Of a stretch of 64,000 nt of DNA, positions 63,612-64,000 are shown in pieces. Position numbers and translations under genes: made by a program. Positions within the stretch are counted from its first letter, which is position 1, and the number at the start of each line of letters is the position of its first letter. The stretch lies in the NCBI RefSeq assembly GCF_008705135.1, contig NZ_CP023694.1, positions 3,224,001 through 3,288,000 on the forward strand. Reading direction: 5' to 3'. The notes beneath the pieces were generated by a model that saw only the letters and a list, made by a program, of their open reading frames with translations, had not been told where the DNA came from and did not search any database. Origin of the DNA: Streptomyces coeruleorubidus (GTDB lineage Bacteria > Actinomycetota > Actinomycetes > Streptomycetales > Streptomycetaceae).

Positions 63612-64000
63612 TCACAGGCCCGCCACCCCGCCCTTGGTCCGCTCCCAGAATCCGGGCAGCTCGCTCTCCACGCGCACCGCCCGCTGCTCCTCGCGCTCGT
63701 GGAGCAGGCCGTAGGTGAAGGCGCTCTCCCCGGCCGCGTGGGCGACCGCCGACAGTTCGCGCAGTGCCTGCCGGGCCATCACGCTGTCCTGGTGCTCGCC
63801 TAGCAGGGTCTGGAGCGCCTTCATGGACTTGACCAGGTCCTTGGCCGGCTTGCCGAGGGCCGGTCGGGCGGCCTCCGCGGCGTAGCGGGCGCGCTTGGTC
63901 TTCTTGCGGGCCTCGTGGATCGCTACATCGCGGTCGGTGCCGGGTTCCAGTTCCACGGCCCGCTCGACCAGCCCGGCGACCTTGCGGACGTCCTTCTTCA
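63612..64000 (-). CDS. CHAD-domain protein, C-terminal part
   Basis: The frame is open through the right edge (129 codons inside the window), so the start lies beyond. The sequence is the second half of a CHAD helical bundle: VRKVAGLVERAVELEPG, DVAIHEARKKTKRARYAAEA, LQTLLGEHQDSVMARQALRE. CHAD domains bind polyphosphate through conserved His and basic residues. Many carry a CYTH triphosphatase domain N-terminally, which may lie outside. It is on the same strand as the radical SAM gene, 88 bp upstream. Confidence 0.88.
   Translation of the reverse strand, partial: KKDVRKVAGLVERAVELEPGTDRDVAIHEARKKTKRARYAAEAARPALGKPAKDLVKSMKALQTLLGEHQDSVMARQALRELSAVAHAAGESAFTYGLLHEREEQRAVRVESELPGFWERTKGGVAGL

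Overview
The base composition (very high G+C, strong G/C third-position bias), the gene content and the gene order all point to a Streptomyces chromosome core region. Order along the window is lepA-rpsT-holA, comEC-comEA, leuS, rsfS-LCP-nadD, proA-proB, obg-rpmA-rplU-rne, then two radical-SAM-family genes. From memory this is the neighbourhood around SCO2560-SCO2600 of S. coelicolor; I could not run a comparison. I see no transposase, integrase, CRISPR array or rRNA.

Layout. 1-6.8 kb holds a divergent signalling locus: a cytoplasmic RsbW-GAF-PP2C regulator (cut by the left edge) against a poly-HAMP hybrid histidine kinase and a lone receiver protein. 6.9-13.5 kb holds an acyl-CoA synthetase, lepA, rpsT, two small enzyme-like proteins and holA. 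13.6-21.5 kb holds a YceI protein, arylamine N-acetyltransferase, comEC-comEA, a DegV lipid-binding protein and a membrane-anchored coiled-coil protein. 21.7-25 kb holds leuS behind a leader peptide with three consecutive Leu codons and an intrinsic terminator, which looks like a transcription attenuator. 25-27.9 kb holds a two-gene electron-transfer module: a ferric-reductase-like di-haem membrane protein and a NuoF-like flavoprotein fused to a ferredoxin. 28-28.9 kb holds two identical tRNA-Ala(GGC) genes flanking two tiny zinc-ribbon proteins. 28.9-32.6 kb is a nadD-LCP-rsfS-phosphatase cluster. 32.7-36.4 kb holds small membrane proteins, an M48 protease and two membrane proteins sharing an N-terminal motif. 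36.5-39.6 kb is proA-orf-proB. 39.9-47.3 kb is a cell-wall glycopolymer block (two membrane-fused CDP-glycerol-transferase-type enzymes, a GT2 glycosyltransferase, and a nucleotidyltransferase-SDR fusion). 47.8-51.1 kb holds a Tat-exported PhoD phosphatase and an FG-GAP secreted protein. 51.2-57.8 kb is obg-rpmA-rplU-rne. 58-64 kb holds a DUF2344 protein, a repeat-built membrane protein, a DUF2975/XRE/GNAT-pseudogene operon, a B12-binding-type radical SAM protein and the C-terminus of a CHAD protein.

How it works together. Most genes are housekeeping (translation, ribosome assembly, NAD and proline synthesis, RNA decay). Layered on this are envelope functions. The LCP-family protein and the 39.9-47.3 kb block are the right kinds of enzyme to make and attach a teichoic-acid-like polymer. 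The first 6.8 kb looks like a stress or osmotic signalling switch of the OsaABC type.

Most striking items: the leuS attenuator; an in-frame palindromic repeat inserted in the ATPase domain of the hybrid kinase, bracketed by a 9-bp direct repeat; the FRD/NuoF/ferredoxin pair, whose NuoF-type cluster lacks one Cys; a GNAT gene broken by two frameshifts and a deletion; and a 65-nt near-perfect hairpin in the glycopolymer block. None has been checked against databases.
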